The position numbers and the translations under genes are program-made. Below, in pieces: positions 31,956-42,773 of a stretch of 64,000 nt of DNA. Numbering within the stretch: the stretch's first letter is position 1; every line of letters starts with the position of its first letter. The DNA comes from Aralia elata (Eukaryota; Streptophyta; Magnoliopsida; Apiales; Araliaceae): contig CM068386.1 of NCBI GenBank assembly GCA_034770075.1, positions 85,719,265 through 85,783,264 of the forward strand. The letters are read 5' to 3'. The notes beneath the pieces are model-generated. The model made no database searches, was not told the DNA's origin, and saw only the letters and a program-made list of their open reading frames with translations.

Positions 31956-32969
31956 TCATGTTCCTGCTGCTGCTTTCTTGGGACAATCTCTAGCTAGATG
32001 ATCCTTCGATCCACATGTGAAACAAGCGCCCTTCTTCGGATTCAGACAATTCGGAGCTATGTGGCCCTCCTGGTTGCAATTGTAGCACACCCTCTTCCCC
32101 TTCAGGCAAATCCCTATGTGATTCTTCCCACATGTAACACATGCTTCTATCTTCTTCTTCTGACCTCCCTGTTGATTTCCAGCAGATCCATTATCATTCC
32201 ACTTCCTCTTCTGGTTGTGACCACCACTGCTACTACCACTTGCCTTATTATTCTCACTTTCACCCTTCTTCTTCTTTTGTTCTTGGTTGTATCTGGTTAT
32301 CGCTTCACTTCCTCCCTCAGCTATTATCGCTTTTTCTAACACCGCCGCAAATGTGTTGAGTTGAAACATAGAAACCTTACTGTAAAGCCAAGGCTTCAAT
32401 CCTTGCTCAAACCGTCTAGCCTTCCTCTCATCCGTGTTAACCTGGTATGGTGCAAACCTCGCTAATTCGTTGAATTTTGCCGAATATTCTGGCACTGTCA
32501 TCGTTCCTTGTTTAAGTTCGAGATACTGAACCTCCATCTGATTCTGTGAACTAGCCGGAAAATACATCTCGAAGAACATTTCCTTAAACCGATCCCACGG
32601 TATGACTCCCTCTCCTGCTCTCGTCTTATTGGCTTGCCACTAGTAACTAGCTTCTGACTTTAACATGAAAGTCGCAAAGGCAGTCTTCTGGTCATTCCCA
32701 ACCCTAGCGACATCAAAAACTTTCTCCATTTCCATTACCCAAGTTTGGGCTTCTATCGGATTCATCGCTCCCTTAAACTCAGGGGGACCAACGGCCTTAA
32801 AGTCCTTAAAGGTCGTAACGTGAGCTTGCGGTTGATTGGCAAAAGCTCCAGTCAAAAGATTCACTAGTTGTTGAACTGGGTTAACATCGGGTGGATTATT
32901 GTTATTGTTGTTAGTGGACCCCTCAGGGGGTGGTTGTTGACGGGGTCGTCCAGCTCTTCTTGGCGGCAT
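31956..32969 (-). pseudogene. gag of element C
   Basis: It starts MPPRRAGRPRQQ at 32969 (an upstream in-frame Met lies at 32981). The capsid motifs are TFKDFKAVGPPEFKGAMNP, FDVARVGNDQKTAFATFMLK, MEVQYLELKQGTM and KARRFEQGLKPWLYSKVSM. The nucleocapsid has a lysine-rich linker, a partial knuckle (CVTCGKNHIGIC) and two CCHC knuckles (CYNCNQEGHIAPNC, CFTCGSKDHLARDC). TAG at 32640-32642 replaces the first Trp of a conserved YWWQ, and TGA follows at 31956-31958. All of gag, protease and reverse transcriptase share one frame, so the family makes a single Gag-Pol polyprotein. Confidence 0.9.
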
Positions 32970-33266
32970 AATTCTGTTCAAGAATATGCACTTATTAGAT
33001 TAACACTCAATTTTCTCAAGTGTTCAACATTTAACTAAAACAATTCAGGTTAACATTTAACATATAACATCTTCAAATAAAACTGATGTTTCATTAATTC
33101 CAAGGTCTTATACATGAAAAGGTAGCATCACTGCTATTTACATCAACTATCCTAATATCAAACAATCTTTAGGATTAAACAGTCATATTCCATTGTGTAT
33201 AATCACGTTGGAATTTACATCATAAAACATCATAAGTATTTACACATAACTCAAAAACTTCTCCTA

Positions 33267-34019
33267 TCATGGCCTACTAAGGCGTCGAACTGCCTGTTTA
33301 CGTTCTTCCTCCATGATACGGCACATCGTCCTGCGATCCAACATGTACCATGGTAATTCCTCGAACTGAATCGGATAGTGGAAAACTCGATCCTGGGCCC
33401 TATCAATCGCTGTCTGAAATGTGTGGTCAGTCTCCTCAATCTTAGCCCGCTTTGCCCGTTCACCTTCTTCGGAAATCTCTGCACGTCGGGCGTTACGCAT
33501 CCAAGCATCCTCTGCTCTAGCACGTTCTGCAGACTCCTCACTCAAATCATCCTTTAACTTCTGAATTTCAAGTTTTATCCTTTCATTCTCAGCTAGCAAG
33601 TCTTCTTTTTGACTCTCTGACTGAACTAACTTCCATTCTACATCTCCCAGACGTATATCCAGGTCCTCAATTTCCTCATCCTTTTGCTCTAGAACAGCCT
33701 GACGCTCAGCCACCTGTCCCTCTAACTCCTCCACTCGATCCTGCAACTCTATGTTGCGATCATACACCTGCTCAAACATCTGAAAACCTATGGAAGATAG
33801 TGGTATCTCCTCAGGGTCTTCTTCCTCCTCCTCAATCTCCTCAGGATCCTCCTCGGGATCTGACTCAGGCTCATGCTCCTGACCCTCAACCGTGATCAAT
33901 GGAGATGGCTCTCTATGCACCAACTGCTCCCTGATAACATGAATATCGTGGGGCTCCTCCTCTCCAGCCACTCGGGGCACAATCTCCCTAGGCTGACTGG
34001 ATCCTCCAATATCCGACAT
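33267..34019 (-). CDS. ORF0 of element C: acidic coiled-coil protein upstream of gag (intact)
   Basis: It is 250 codons, open from MSDIGGSSQPRE to QAVRRLSRP. Residues about 1-45 hold a motif shared by all four families (EEEPHDIHVIREQLV...PSPLI). About 45-75 is an acidic run (SDPEEDPEEIEEEEEDPEE). About 80-185 is heptad-rich coiled coil (DRNIELQDRVEELEGQ, LGDVEWKLVQSESQK). The C-terminal block reads DRAQDRVFHYPIQFEELPWY, then MCRIMEEERKQAVRR. It starts about 220 bases beyond the primer site and ends about 300 bases before gag, in its own cistron. No known retroelement domain is recognised. A role in particle assembly, RNA binding or chromatin contact is speculation. It has no stop or frameshift although gag-pol of the same copy has four lesions. 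Confidence 0.8.
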   Translation of the reverse strand: MSDIGGSSQPREIVPRVAGEEEPHDIHVIREQLVHREPSPLITVEGQEHEPESDPEEDPEEIEEEEEDPEEIPLSSIGFQMFEQVYDRNIELQDRVEELEGQVAERQAVLEQKDEEIEDLDIRLGDVEWKLVQSESQKEDLLAENERIKLEIQKLKDDLSEESAERARAEDAWMRNARRAEISEEGERAKRAKIEETDHTFQTAIDRAQDRVFHYPIQFEELPWYMLDRRTMCRIMEEERKQAVRRLSRP

Positions 34020-34237
34020 CCTGACAACAAAGTTTAAGTTTTAATTAATACTCGGCACTAGTCGCAGCACATAGGTTGTTAACACATAAGCACATAACAC
34101 ATAAGGTCTTTTATTATCTTTAATGAATTTCCTTAATTCATTCCCTAGAACTCGATGAGAGTTTATCACCACTATATTTTCTGACTCTTAAAAGGATACT
34201 ACCCTAAGGTTTCCCCACTTAAGGTTCATAACCTATG

Positions 34238-34249
34238 GCTTTGATACCA
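34238..34249 (-). promoter_or_regulatory. Primer-binding site of element C (tRNA-iMet)
   Basis: The minus strand reads TGGTATCAAAGC, one base different from the TGGTATCAGAGC seen in D and E, three bases (GGT) beyond the LTR end. Confidence 0.85.
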
Positions 34250-34252
34250 ACC

Positions 34253-37060
34253 TGTGACATCCCCAAATCCGGGTACTTCATTTCCTCAGGATTTAGTGTT
34301 CACAATCCAAAAACATCACATCACATCTAACTACCCATTCAAATATAAATGAAAAATACTTGAATAGAAATAGAAATCTCCCATTAGAGGGTTACAACAT
34401 CATTCATAAACAAATCCCAGGTCATCTAACCTTAAATAAACATCAGTGCGGAAAACATAAAATAAGTCTATTACATAATCATCACTTTAACACATATAGC
34501 AATTCTTCATCACTTGTTTGTTTTGCCTTTGCCCTTACTAGTGGACAGCTCATCATTTCTTTCAACTTTAGCTGCAATGTTATTATGCAAGAGTGAGCAA
34601 TGATTGCCCAGCAAGTACAACAACAATGACAATAATAACATGCGAAATAATCAACGGATATCGAATAATTGAAGATTTAGCTTTTGAGTCAAGAATGTAA
34701 AACAAGATTCAAAAGAACGTCTGAGGGTCTTAAGACCACGAACTATGTCCCAGGTTGTCAAGTATTCCTACTTTAAACCTTTAACAGTAGTAAGACTATA
34801 TGGACCTTGCTTCTCGTACTCAGGGGGATCAGCCCTTTGAACCATGTATGTGCACAACATCTTAACGCTAACGCGTAAATAAATCCCCTATATAAGGGTT
34901 GTTCATCTCAGTTTGACATCGGAGTCCGCACCAAAGGAAGTTTGGTTTGGATTTACTTCAATAACGTTTCTAGAATTTAGAACGCTCATCAACTATGGAC
35001 TAGTCGAATCAATAAGGGTTCGCTAGTCAATCAAGGTTCAAAAGGTATAATTCGAGAATCAAAACTAAATCTCACAAAAGGTACAATTGAATAAGTTCTA
35101 TATAACTGAAGCATTACAAAGAGGAAATTAAAACGTCTCATTGAATCCATGAAATTGAATGGAATAGAAACAATAACTTGCTCAAGAAGTAATAGCATTA
35201 TGAAGCTTGTATTCTATGATAATGAAATTTAGAAACTTGCGTAAACGTACAAGTAAGGATAAGATACTTGCCTCGTGCGTAGACTATAAATTTAAGACTC
35301 ACGTTCTTTAATCAACCTATACATTCCGTTTATAAAACAGTAACAATAATTAGTTACAGTATTATAAACACTTCAGAACTCATTCTCATCTAATTTCATT
35401 TTAATAGCTAAGTTGACACCGAACAATCAATGGGCTTATGCTACCACCTTTCGCAGCACTTTAACATTCATTTTATACAATAGCCTAAACTTTAGGTATG
35501 CCTACGATATCGTAACATGATCTCAAAGAAAGAAGAAAATTTTTACTCTCGTCTTTTTACTTTTTTTTTTTTTTTTTTTTTAAATTCCCGCCGGGGCGGG
35601 AAAACTCTTCACAAAAATCTCGCCGGGGCGAGGAAATTGCTTCAAAAAATTCTCGCCGGGGCGAGGAATTTCTTCACAAAATTCTCGCTGGGGCAAGCTC
35701 CTCGCCGGGGCGAGGGATCCCTTCACAAAATTCTCGCCGGGGCGAGAATTACGAATTCCAATTTCTGCAGTTCGCGAAGAACGCAGAAACAGGCCAAAAA
35801 TTTCCCATTTTGTTATTCGTACATCAAATTAAACATGCCCAATTATCATATATGGTATGAAATCAAAACCCATTCCATAAACAGTGATTTTAACATCACA
35901 GATAATCTATACAACCCAATTAAAGACCAAAAATCTAACTGTTCATACTTATTATAGAGTTCTGATACAGTTAACAAAATTAATCGCAGTAAATTCGTTT
36001 CTTAACCAAATAAATCCGTTTAACAATCATCCTTTTCGTTTTTACATGCATAAACATAAACAACTATCAATTTAATGATTAACATGTAATTCAAGCATAA
36101 TTTTTCATACATATAAGTCATATTTAAACTCTATTTCTCTGTAAATTTCAGAACTTCTAATTCAAGGCATAATCTCATGAATTAATTACTCTAAATCATA
36201 TATACATCATATAAAAGACGTTTATACATGCTTTCTAACATCCAATCATCATTCTATAAAAATTTAATCATATAACTTAATTTACAGAAAACTCAAACAT
36301 GCATTCATGGTGAAAAATTAAGAAAACATAAATTAAAGGTTAAAATTAAGAATTTACCTTTGGTTTGATGCTAGATTATGCAACTAGATGACAGGGTTTC
36401 TTCTTCAATCTCAAAATTCTCACAAATTTTCTCTCCTTTTCTCTCTGTATTGCTCTGACTTAAACTTAGGGAATAATAATAAAAGAAGACGTGAATATAA
36501 TTTAGTCTGATGAGTGGGTGTCAGTTAATCCCATCATGGGTTAACTGACTCCAACCCCCTCTAAGGCTTCGTTTGGTAAGTCCTTATAAACTCTTCTTTT
36601 GGTTTATTTTAATAAGTAGCTTATTATAAAGTTTCATGTCACACTTTAATCAACTACATAAAATATAATAATTCTACACTAAATCACATAGTCATATAAA
36701 TAAAAATTCTCATTTATTAAATATGACAAATTATTAAATCTCTAATTAATAATTAAATTAATTAGAAATAACATTATACTTATTTAAATAATGTATTTAA
36801 TCAAATAAATTCAATTAAACACATACTTTAAATATAAAAATTCTCCACATTAATCTAATTAATGTAACACATATAATTAAATTAATCTACCACAAACTCA
36901 TCGATTAATCAATTAATTCAACAATCAAATCATCGAAAAATATTTATTTAATTCAATAAATATTTAAAATAAGTTACAAAAATTCTCGTTCGTCACATCT
37001 TTCCCCCCTTAAAAGGATTCTGTCCCCAGAATCACGACTCAATTAACTCGTCCCGTTACA
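34253..37060 (-). mobile_element. 5' LTR of element C
   Basis: 2808 bp, TGTGACATCC...CCCGTTACA followed by AATCT. It contains the lysine-rich frame (34510-34572), conserved GGGGGATCAGCCC block (near 34823), hairpin island (35587-35748), a poly-T run (about 35562-35581) longer than in the 3' LTR, and a donor-like AAAG/GTAAAT near 36361. Confidence 0.95.
35587..35748. repeat. GC-rich hairpin island in element C 5' LTR
   Basis: It opens with CCCGCCGGGGCGGG and closes with TTCTCGCCGGGGCGAGAA. The units equal those at 26934-27094, except that the extra short piece (CAAGCTCCTCGCCGGGGCGAG) sits in the fourth unit, not the third. Confidence 0.9.
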
Positions 37061-37065
37061 AATCT

Positions 37066-37594
37066 TTTATAACACCCCCACATAAGAAAACAAGTTCTTG
37101 TTTTCTGAAATTCTATAAAATCTCAAATCCAAATTTTTTTGACATAAGCATTAGAAATTATACATATACATTTTTCAAGTATACCAGAACGTAACACTTG
37201 ACTATATATAAATAGTATAAAATTCATATTACAGTGCAACTAATAATATTGCACAAATTTATTTGCCTACAAACCATAAAATGTGAAAATTAACATTACT
37301 TTCTAATAAATTAATTTGTCACAAACAAAATTAATTTCTATTGAAAATAAATTATATTTCACACATATAACTAACAAATTCTCAAATAATTTCTTGTTCC
37401 AACGTGAACATGAAATATTATAAACAATGTACATTTTGACACTAACAAATATAGAACCCATGATAATTTTCATAATAGTATGAAATCCTTGAACTTCACT
37501 ATGTTTTTACAAAGTCAAAAAATAATGTTTACCTCAATTATGATATGCAAAGTTCCTATAATAAAATTATAGTGTACTACTTCTCATACAAGAA
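37066..37594. other. AT-rich debris between elements C and E
   Basis: No gene or element end was seen. It probably continues the old region at 24223-25608. Confidence 0.5.
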
Positions 37595-39023
37595 GTATAT
37601 GTGATGCCCCCAAATCCGTGTATCATCAAACACAAGATATGGTGCTCACGATACATCTTACGCCATCATCTTACTAGATAAACACCATAAATTATTAATA
37701 ATAATAAAATATATAATGTCATCCAAATAAAATCCCAGGTTTACATAACCTTTAATAAACCTAAACTTATACTTAGCGTTTATCGCTACAATACATCAAA
37801 TGCGAAAATCTAAATCTATTACAAAAATAAACTTTCAATTCTTCATCATAGCTTTTCCCTTGTCCTTGCCTGAGCTCTCTGCTTTCTCACCCTTAACTGA
37901 AATGTTAAAGCAAGAATGAGCACAAATTGCCCAGCAAGTAATAAAATAAATTGATAAATGACATCAAAGATAGGATCATCTGTTTTGGCATTTCTAAATA
38001 ATTGAAAGAATAATCAAGAAATAGTGTCGAAAGTCAAAGAAAAGAGTTCTAAATTTTTCGACAGCGTACTAAGAGGTATAAGAACTCTGAACATTATTTT
38101 TAATTCATCAAAAACCATCAGAAGTTTTGACAAGTAGACTGTAAAATATTCTTCGCAAGTACTCCAGGTGATCAGCCTTTCGTACCCTACATTGTGTACA
38201 AGTATAAAGTTTAATCGCATAAGCGTAAATGGGACTATATGCCCGTCATCAGTTTTACCCCGTTAATCGGGTTGTTCATCTTAGTATTCATGCGGGACCG
38301 CACCAAAACAATTTGGATTGGTATACTTTAAGCAACTGCAATGAACTTGAATAATTTAACTGATAATCGTTTCACATCATTAGTATCTAGCCGGAACAAA
38401 AGGGCCAGAAAGCATTCTAAAGGAACAGTTCATAATCAAATAAAACTTATACGCAATTGAAACTGAGTTATCATCGATTGAACTTGAACAAGATATGAGC
38501 TCGAATGAGATATAACTTGCAAATGAAAACTTCGTAAACAAATTTCACAAATTAGGAAAATTATTTTCATAGAAACAAAATAAATTAAGATAGAATACTT
38601 GCCTATCACGTAGTTTACGATTATTGCTTAACTTTACTGCAAATATCCTATATATATATATATATATATTCATATATAGATATTCATTAGCCACTAATTC
38701 ACATTAACAGATTCTCAAATGCTATTCACTTAATACATACCTAATGCAACTGTTTCATGCTTATAGATATGTATTACAAACATACATTTAACCAAATATA
38801 CAACTAAAGCAAATCATCATAAATCACAAATTGTTGCTTTTATTTTTACTCCAAAAGTTTCGTTTATAAATCTCGTTTAAACCTTTTGCAACCTTGGTTC
38901 TATATAGCCTTTACATACTTAGAGAGTACAAACATCCCAATTGACACTTAACAAAGCTTATAAGGGTGCAATATATATATGTTCCAAGCCTCAGTTTACA
39001 AACAGAACCTCTTAGCAACTCTG

Positions 39024-39081
39024 CAGCACGGCGCGACCACGCTGCTGTTATGCCTGGGAGTGGCGCGGCCGCACTACTCCC
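39024..39081. repeat. GC-rich inverted-repeat island 1 in element E 3' LTR
   Basis: Includes CAGCACGGCGCGACCACGCTG and a hairpin with arms GGGAGT/ACTCCC (39056-39081) around GCGCGGCCGC. Similar in kind to the CGCCGGGGCG islands of B, C and D but with a different core. Confidence 0.75.
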
Positions 39082-39535
39082 ATTCAGGCCCAGAACTGGG
39101 CTTACCAATGCACAGCTCTCTCTAGCATGTTAGGGTATTAGTATACAAGAAATGACAAATATTCACATTATTCTGAAGATTTAAAACTAAATTAGGTCCA
39201 TGCATACGATATCTAATATATCATTTTGAAATTTCTTTTTAAAAACAAGCTTAATAGCTGTTTTCCTTAAAGACTAGCCATGATCATACTTGTCCCCCAT
39301 TTTATTGATACATAGGTTCTAATATGCATGCTCAAATGTTAATAAAATATATTTACGCCATTTCTTCAAATCAGGATAGCTTTTCCTTTAAAAAAATTAT
39401 TTATAAATAAATTTTACCAAGTCGCCACATGCATAATTAGCTTAGACATTATAACAAATACATTTTGATGCATATAGGACTCTATTGCCCTTACTCAAAG
39501 ACTTATATTGCAAAAGAAATCAAATTCCATTTCTG

Positions 39536-39590
39536 GGGACCAGCGAAACCGCTCTAGTTTTGGCTGGGGAAGTGGCGCGACCGCGCCACT
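39536..39590. repeat. GC-rich inverted-repeat island 2 in element E 3' LTR
   Basis: AGTGGCGCGACCGCGCCACT (39571-39590) has perfect 9-bp arms around AC. The neighbouring ACCAGCGAAACCGCTCTAGT is a decayed form of the perfect palindrome kept in the other LTR at 58161-58180. Confidence 0.8.
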
Positions 39591-40955
39591 TCGGAACAGA
39601 CTTAGTAACAAGCTCTGCTTCCTGTAGAACTTCAATTCAATTCAATTGGCTTTAGCTTTCATAGCTCTAACCTTGAAAATCACTTATCATGACTTTGATC
39701 TTATATAACATGTATATACATAACACAACTTTAAACCTTAACAAATTTCCACTTTTTGATCAATTTAGCTTCTTAGAGGCATTATTCCAAACATTGAGCA
39801 TGCATAGCATAAATTTATGAAATTCAAAGCATACATGGCATGATTAATCCCAGAACTTTCGTTCTTAATCATCTATATTCATCAACAACTATCAACAACA
39901 TGGCAACACAAAGCCACAAACAAATCATATACCACCCAACTTGCATTTTCCTCTTTATTTCTTTAAGAACATAAAACTAAGTTTATGGGTTACCTCTTTT
40001 GGATGAATTCTCCTTGAATTAGGCGTGCTATCTCTCCTTCCTTGCCTTCTTGATCTTCTGAAACTCCAGAAATCCGCCAAACCTTTTTCACTCACACTCA
40101 ACATCACAATTTTCTTTCAATAGAATTTGTTTAGCAAAAGGAATAAGTATTTTAGAATGGAGGATTTATAGAACTTGATTTTCCCTTTGATGATAACTCT
40201 GAATTCATCAGTTGCAAGACCCTTAGGATTTTTCATGATCAGTTACAAGGATTAAAGAAAAATAAGGAGTTGAGAAAATGAAGAGATTTTGGACTTTAAA
40301 GAAAATAACTCCCTCCTCCTTGATTTCTATTCATAGCCGCGCCTTACTTCATCTCATTTGTCCAAATTTGATAGTCACTTGGGTCCCTCCAAATTTAGCT
40401 GATACAATTTTAATTAATAAAATATTATATTAATCAATTAATCAATTAAATAAATCATTTGACCATTTAGCCCTCCGGAATTCAATATTTTTGTTACTAA
40501 TATCGATCCCTACTAAAATCGATGTTCTGAATGTCGCGGGAATATTCGTTTGGTCAAAATCATCCCCGTACATGAGTTTGACTTTTTATCCGAAAAATTC
40601 AACTGGTTGACTTTGACCAAAAAGTCAACCCCGACACATTTTGTGATTACAGTCTATTCTGACTAATTTCGACGTTCCGGACTCAAATATACAGTCCCCA
40701 TTTTCAATTTCCACTCCGAACTGAAATTTGAGTTTTAACTCCATTCCTTGCATTTAATAAAATTGTTAACTACTTAGTTAAATTCAAATAATTAAATTAA
40801 TCCAAACCAACTATCTAAATACATCTCATCATATAACTCAATAAAATATATATTTATATAACACGTACACATATATTTATTAAAATCACTCAATAGACTC
40901 ACATAAATTCAATTTATTAATTCCATTAAATTACATAATGATCTCGGGTATTACA

Positions 40956-40974
40956 TTCACCCTCCCTTATTAGG
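40956..40974 (-). promoter_or_regulatory. Polypurine tract of element E
   Basis: The minus strand reads CCTAATAAGGGAGGGTGAA, adjoining the LTR start TGTAATACCCGAG and preceded by ATTCTGGGGACGGAAT. Only one copy is present, unlike C and D. Confidence 0.8.
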
Positions 40975-41000
40975 ATTCCGTCCCCAGAATCATCACAAAG

Positions 41001-42768
41001 CTAAACAAATAGATTAGGGTAATTTTTCATCACCTTCTCCTCGAGTTCCCACGTAGCTTCGTCAGCATTGTGGTTCCTCCATTCTACCTTAACAGAAGGT
41101 ATTACTTTACTTCGTAAAACTTGCTCTTTCCTATTAATAATTTGAACAGGAATTTCCTCGTAGGTTAAATCTTTCTCAAACTGAATGGGTTCATATTCTA
41201 TAACATGCTTGTAATCCTGCTTGTAAGGTTGTAAAACTGACACATGGAACACGTTGTGTACATGCTTCAACTCCGGAGGTAAAGCTATTTCATAAGCTAC
41301 CTCACCTACTCGCCTCAATACTACAAAGGGTCCTATAAACAACGGGCTTAATTTTTCTTTCTTTCCAAATCTCATTTTCCCTTTCCAGGGAGATACTTTT
41401 AAGAACACATAAGAACCAATGTCAAGGTCTCGCTGCTACCTATGTTGATCAGCATATTTCTTCTGTCGATCTTGAGCTGACACTAATCTTGCTCGTATTA
41501 TTTTGACAATATCTGCAGTCTGTTGTACCAATTCTGGTGCTAGCAGTCGTCGTTCCCCTACTTTATCCCAGCACAGTGGGGTTTTGTATTTCCTTCCATA
41601 TAGAGCTTCATAAAGTGGCATACCGATGCTTGCGCGGTAACTGTTGTTGTACGCAAACTCCACCAATGGTAGATGGTCATCCCAACTTCCTTTGAAATCC
41701 ATAACGCACGCTCTCAGCATGTCTTCTAGGGTTTGAATTGTCCTTTCATCCTGCCCATCTGTCTGAAGATGATATGCAGTGCTCAAACTCAATTGTGTTC
41801 CCATGTGTTCTTGGAAGCTTTTCTAAAAATTAGCCGTGAATCGCGGGTCGCGATTTGACACAATCGATATCGGTACTCCATGTCTGGAGACAATTTCTTT
41901 AATGTAAAGTTTTGCCAACTGATCCAAGTTGAATTTGATCTTGATCGGTAAAAAGTGTGCTGACTTAGTTAATCAATCAACGATCATCCATACTGCATCA
42001 TAACCCTTCTGCGTAGTTGGAAGCCCTACCACGAAGTTCATCGTAATATGCTCCCACTTCCATTCCGGAATTTCCAGGGGTTGAAGTAACCCGCTCGGTT
42101 TCTGATGTTCTGCCTTGACTCTCTGACATGTTAAGCATCTGCTGACACACTCTAAGACCTCTCTCTTCATATTAGGCCACCAATAATGTTGATGAAGATC
42201 CCGATACATCTTTATGCTTCCCAGATGAATCAAGTAACTTGAACTATGAGCTTCCTGTAGAATTTCTTCCTTTAACTCAGTTACTGCTGGCACCCAAATT
42301 CTCCTCTCAAATCTTAACAGTCCATCACCATCCACACTGAATTTAAGCTCTTCCCCATCGATAATTCTTTTCCTCACCTTTTCACATTCTTCATCGCTAC
42401 CTTGTGCTTCCTTTATTTTGTGCAACAGAGTCGGACGAGTCTCCATCGCGAATAATTTCTCACCAGATTCCTTTGGAAACTTTACTTTGTGCTCCAATCT
42501 TGCCATTTCCTTAATTAACTCTTCTTGAGCTGTTATCATTGCCAACCTACCAATACCCTTCCTGCTTAGTGCATCTGCTACCACGTTAGCTTTTCCCAGG
42601 TGATACAAAATCTCGCAGTCGTAGTCCTTTATCAGCTCCAACCATCTTCTCTGTCGCATATTCAGCTCTTTCTGCGTGAAGATATACTTCAGACTTTTAT
42701 GGTCCGTGTATATTTCACACTTTGCGCCATATAAATAGTGCCTTCATATCTTCAGGGCAAATACTACC
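41001..42768 (-). pseudogene. RNase H end, integrase and chromodomain of element E
   Basis: After the D insertion the pol frame resumes (VVFALKI-stop-RHYLYGAKC, YTDHKSLKYIF). It continues through the integrase zinc region (MYRDLHQHYWWPNMKRE, CVSRCLTCQ), a core with MNFVVGLPTTQKGYDAVW and DERTIQTLEDMLRACVM, a GPF module (FIGPFVVLRRVG) and a chromodomain (VKVEWRNHNADEATWELEE), ending NYPNLFV. Stops were seen in place of Trp near 42745, Arg near 41973, Trp near 41825 and an Arg/Asp-type codon near 41433. Several fit TGG to TGA/TAG or CGA to TGA. Confidence 0.88.
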
Positions 42769-42773
42769 GTTGC

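Larger units (their letters stand above)
25609..37060 (-). mobile_element. Element C: full-length chromovirus, 11.45 kb
   Basis: It is bounded by TGTGACACCC...CCCGTTACA with target duplication AATCT (25604-25608 and 37061-37065). Order in element orientation: 5' LTR (34253-37060), primer site, ORF0, gag, protease, reverse transcriptase, RNase H, integrase, chromodomain, polypurine tract, 3' LTR (25609-28405). The LTRs are nearly identical apart from small indels in the hairpin island, indicating recent insertion. Gag-pol has three in-frame stops and one 5-base deletion, so this copy is not autonomous. The chromodomain, iMet primer and long LTRs suggest the Tekay/Del clade. Confidence 0.95.
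37600..40955 (-). mobile_element. 3' LTR of element E
   Basis: 3356 bp, TGTGATGCCC...GGGTATTACA. It contains the lysine-rich frame (37835-37897), conserved GGTGATCAGCCTTTCGTAC block (near 38167), a (TA)n tract near 38649-38669, GC-rich palindromic islands (39024-39081 and 39536-39590) and a donor-like AGAG/GTAACC near 39994. Confidence 0.93.
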
